Source: Chthonomonas sp. UBA2785 (lineage in GTDB: Bacteria > Armatimonadota > Fimbriimonadia > Fimbriimonadales > Fimbriimonadaceae). From it: a stretch of 26,399 nucleotides of DNA. Position numbers and translations under genes: made by a program. This document shows, one piece after another, positions 24,129 to 26,399 of this stretch (its first letter is position 1; each line of letters starts with the position of its first letter). The stretch is taken from the NCBI GenBank assembly GCA_002352215.1, contig DEIB01000014.1:1-26399 (forward strand), given 5' to 3'. Under the pieces are notes generated by a model, which was not told the DNA's origin, did no database searches, and saw nothing but the letters and a program-made list of their open reading frames with translations.

Positions 24129-26263
24129 ACAAAACAACAGTAGGGGTCGTGGCAGCCCTGGTCGTCTTGGGGGCGGCCGGGTGGTACACCGTGCGTAACA
24201 ACACGCAGGGTGGTGCCGAAGTGGAATTTCGATACGCACCGGTATCGAAAGGTGAATTGTTTCGCTCAACGAGTGGCACGGGCAACCTCGTCCCCCTCAC
24301 CACGGTTACGGTTCGTAGTAAGGCGGGGGGGACGGTCGTTCGGCTTGCTGTGGAGGAAGGGTCCGTCGTCAACCGCGGTGATCTTATCGCCCTTATCGAC
24401 CCCCGCGATACGCGTACGCTCGTGGAGCAGGCCCAGGCCGACCTCACTGGCGCCGAGGCCCGGGTTCGGTCCGCCGAGATCACGGCGAGCCGGACGGTCC
24501 AGGATGTCGAACAGTCCGTTAGAGATGCGCGCATTCGATTAGATCAGGCCAAGATCCGCCTGAAGAATGCACAGGAAGCGGCGAAGGCCGAGCCGATGAC
24601 TTACTCCGCCCAACTGGAGAACGCCAAGGCCAGTGTGCGCGCCGCCGAAGAGGCGATGAAGCAGCTGAAAGAAGTGGACCTGCCGCAACGCCGCCGAGAT
24701 GCCGAAACGGCCCTGGAACGGACGCGTACACAGTTTGAGACCAGTCAGGCTGCTCATGAGCGGGCGAAGCAGCTTTACGAATTGGGCTATGTGAGCAAGG
24801 CTGACCTGGACCGGGCCGCGAGCGATGAACAGAGCACACGCAGCAGCTACCTGGTGGCGCAACAGCGCATGAGCACGCTGGAAAGCGAACTCGACATTGC
24901 CCTGCGCACACAGCAAACTCGAGTGGATCAGGCCAAGTCCTCGCTTCGACAGACTGAAGCCGGTGAGATCCGCCTCGGTCAATCTCAACGCGATGTGCAG
25001 GATGCCCAGAAGGCGGTGGAGCAAGCGGAGATTGCGCTAAAGACCGCGGAAATCAACCGAGCTAACGTGCAGTTGCGCCGTGCCGACCTCCAGAGTGCGC
25101 AATCTAGTGCCGTTCGAAGCCGGGTAAGTGCTCAGAACGCACAGCAACAGCTTGAAGAGACCACGGTTTCCGCACCCCGCGCCGGGGTGGTGACGCAGAA
25201 GTTCTTGGAAGAAGGCACAATTGTGCCGCCCGCCACAAGTGCCTTTGCCGAAGGAGCGCAGATTGTTGAAATCGCCGATACGAGCAAGATGTTCGTCGAG
25301 GTCAACGTGGATGAGAGTGACATCTCTTCCGTGAAGATCGGGATGCCAGTGCGGATTGCAGTGGAAGCCTACGGTCAACGCCGATGGCGCGGCGTGGTCC
25401 GCAAGATTTTCCCGAGCGCGGTGAACCAGAACGGCGTGACGAACATCCGCGTGCGGGTGGAAGTCGTGAATGAGGAAGCCGGTTCGGGTCGCGGAGGCGG
25501 TCGTCCAGGTATGGGCGGCGGTGCCCCGGGTGGGGCCCCTGGGGGAGCCCCGGGTGGTGCCCCGAGTGCCGGAGCGGCCGGTGGTCCGGGCGCGGCGGGT
25601 GCCAGCCGGGCAAGTGGCAGTGCTACCAGCCGGCAAGCAGAGCGCGGCGGACGAACGGAAGGTGCGGCTCAAGGCCAAGCTCAAGGCCAGGGCCAAGGTC
25701 AAAGACCGCAGGGCCAGGGTGGCCCCGGGGCAGGACAGGGTTCGGGTCGGCAGCGACCGAGTGCCGAAGGGACTTCAACTCCCGATCAACCGGGATCCGG
25801 ACGACCGGGCGCGGGGGTCACGGGGGCTCCGCGTGCGGGTGGTATGCCGGGCGGAAATCGTATGGTCGGTGGTGCCGGAGCGCCGGGTGCGAATGCCCCG
25901 CGTAGCACGGCGATGGCCGACCAAGTGCTGAAGCCGGGGATGAGCGCCACCTGTGAGTTCATTCAGATCGAAATCAAGGACGTGCTGTTGGTGCCGCAAC
26001 AAGCGATCCTGCGCGAAGATGGCAAGACTTACGTTCGCGTAAAGTCGAGCGACCCGATGAAGCCCGAGCGACGGGAAGTGAAGCTGGGCGAACTCGGCAA
26101 TGATGGCTACCAAGTGCTGGAAGGGCTAAAGGAAGGCGAGGAAGTTGTCATCGCTGAAATCAACCTGCAACAGCTTCGCGAACGCCAGCAACGCATCGAG
26201 CAACAGCAACAGGGCGGCGGCTTTACGGCCGGTGCCGGTGGACAAGGACCGCAACGACGATGA
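24125..26263 (+). CDS. HlyD/MacA-type periplasmic adaptor with long low-complexity insert
   Basis: 712-residue membrane-fusion protein linking an inner-membrane ABC permease to TolC. An N-terminal membrane anchor (VGVVAALVVLGAAGWYTV) is followed by a lipoyl/barrel half (TVRSKAGGTVVRLAVEEGSVV), then a long alpha-helical hairpin (about 95-335) rich in A, Q, E and R. The second lipoyl half is VSAPRAGVVTQKFLEEGTIV, followed by the beta-barrel (FVEVNVDESDISSVKIGMPV). Residues 453-596 are a Gly/Pro/Gln/Ala-rich insert, after which the barrel resumes with LKPGMSATCEF and ends with a membrane-proximal domain. Adaptors of this class are usually near 400 residues. It is flanked by ATGA overlaps on both sides. 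Cargo unknown. Confidence 0.9.
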   Translation: MNKTTVGVVAALVVLGAAGWYTVRNNTQGGAEVEFRYAPVSKGELFRSTSGTGNLVPLTTVTVRSKAGGTVVRLAVEEGSVVNRGDLIALIDPRDTRTLVEQAQADLTGAEARVRSAEITASRTVQDVEQSVRDARIRLDQAKIRLKNAQEAAKAEPMTYSAQLENAKASVRAAEEAMKQLKEVDLPQRRRDAETALERTRTQFETSQAAHERAKQLYELGYVSKADLDRAASDEQSTRSSYLVAQQRMSTLESELDIALRTQQTRVDQAKSSLRQTEAGEIRLGQSQRDVQDAQKAVEQAEIALKTAEINRANVQLRRADLQSAQSSAVRSRVSAQNAQQQLEETTVSAPRAGVVTQKFLEEGTIVPPATSAFAEGAQIVEIADTSKMFVEVNVDESDISSVKIGMPVRIAVEAYGQRRWRGVVRKIFPSAVNQNGVTNIRVRVEVVNEEAGSGRGGGRPGMGGGAPGGAPGGAPGGAPSAGAAGGPGAAGASRASGSATSRQAERGGRTEGAAQGQAQGQGQGQRPQGQGGPGAGQGSGRQRPSAEGTSTPDQPGSGRPGAGVTGAPRAGGMPGGNRMVGGAGAPGANAPRSTAMADQVLKPGMSATCEFIQIEIKDVLLVPQQAILREDGKTYVRVKSSDPMKPERREVKLGELGNDGYQVLEGLKEGEEVVIAEINLQQLRERQQRIEQQQQGGGFTAGAGGQGPQRR
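25481..25912 (+). repeat. Low-complexity coding segment inside the adaptor gene
   Basis: This segment encodes 144 residues made mainly of Gly, Pro, Ala, Gln, Arg and Ser. Four GGAP units (25517-25564) are tandem 12-bp repeats whose codons differ by synonymous changes. A GQ/AQ run follows near 25670-25720. The frame is kept throughout, so the segment is translated and not a disruption. Confidence 0.85.
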
Positions 26264-26399
26264 TGATCTTCGAAACCCTCGATATGGCCATCCGGGCCGT
26301 GGCCGCGAACAAACTCCGGTCGGCGCTCACTATGCTGGGCGTCATTATCGGGGTGGGTTCGGTCATCGCCATGATTGGCATCGGCGAAGGCACCAAGCG
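26260..26399 (+). CDS. MacB-like FtsX-family ABC permease, 3' partial
   Basis: The first 46 codons of an inner-membrane permease. After a short amphipathic lead (MMIFETLDMAIRAVAANKLR), the hallmark first membrane helix appears: SALTMLGVIIGVGSVIAMI, followed by GIGEGTK. This is the start of the MacB/FtsX permease domain. No ATPase domain precedes it, so the ATPase must be a separate gene, probably downstream of the window. It starts in an ATGA overlap with the adaptor stop, completing a TolC-adaptor-permease operon. The window ends inside the gene. Confidence 0.85.
   Translation, partial: MMIFETLDMAIRAVAANKLRSALTMLGVIIGVGSVIAMIGIGEGTK

Noticed and set aside
25481..25912. Repeat-rich segment as a CRISPR array or mobile repeat
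   Set aside because: Units are short coding repeats (GGAP, GQ) with synonymous variation inside one open frame, without spacers or flanking duplications.

Overview
The window looks like a stretch of chromosome from a GC-rich, diderm (Gram-negative type) bacterium. It encodes a TolC-type outer-membrane channel with its periplasmic adaptor, a PEP-CTERM-tagged secreted protease and a lipoprotein. The mix of PEP-CTERM sorting, M60 peptidase, TANNNT-type promoters set directly before start codons and small compact operons would suit an Armatimonadota (Fimbriimonas-like) organism. That placement is an inference from gene style, not from a marker gene. I saw no rRNA, tRNA, CRISPR array, insertion sequence or prophage.

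Layout. 1-1044: end of a sugar ABC-transporter permease with a large extracytoplasmic insert. 1072-1893: a TacA/TacT-like toxin-antitoxin pair behind a palindromic operator, closed by a bidirectional terminator. 1974-2828 (-): a PEP-CTERM trypsin-like protease. 2910-6476: a Mesh1-like small alarmone hydrolase (-) divergent from ppx-ppk1 (+), with a perfect 10-bp inverted repeat in the 43-bp gap. 6535-8163 (-): pyrG. 8345-8665 (+): an orphan small membrane protein. 8662-10758 (-): a secreted M60-type metallopeptidase. 10885-13078 (+): ribBA and an NYN-domain RNase-like gene. 13218-14507 (+): purA. 14504-16013 (-): a zinc-ribbon/TPR membrane protein and dut. 16042-18456 (+): a compact pxpB-pxpA-pxpC 5-oxoprolinase operon followed by a DCC-family thiol protein. 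18538-19911 (+): a lipoprotein and a tandem GNAT protein, then a strong terminator. 19977-22688 (-): lpdA and class I aldolase fbaB. 22818-26399 (+): a TolC / HlyD-type adaptor / MacB-like permease export operon that runs off the window.

How the genes work together. Nucleotide metabolism is well represented (pyrG, purA, dut, ribBA). Alarmone hydrolysis and polyphosphate turnover share one regulatory gap, which is the most suggestive regulatory unit here. The export operon is tightly coupled by ATGA overlaps. Its adaptor carries a 144-residue Gly/Pro/Gln-rich insert in a place where family members have a short loop. Two convergent gene pairs share a CTAG tetranucleotide as both stop codons. 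The toxin-antitoxin pair and the orphan membrane gene look lower in GC than their neighbours, which suggests later arrival.
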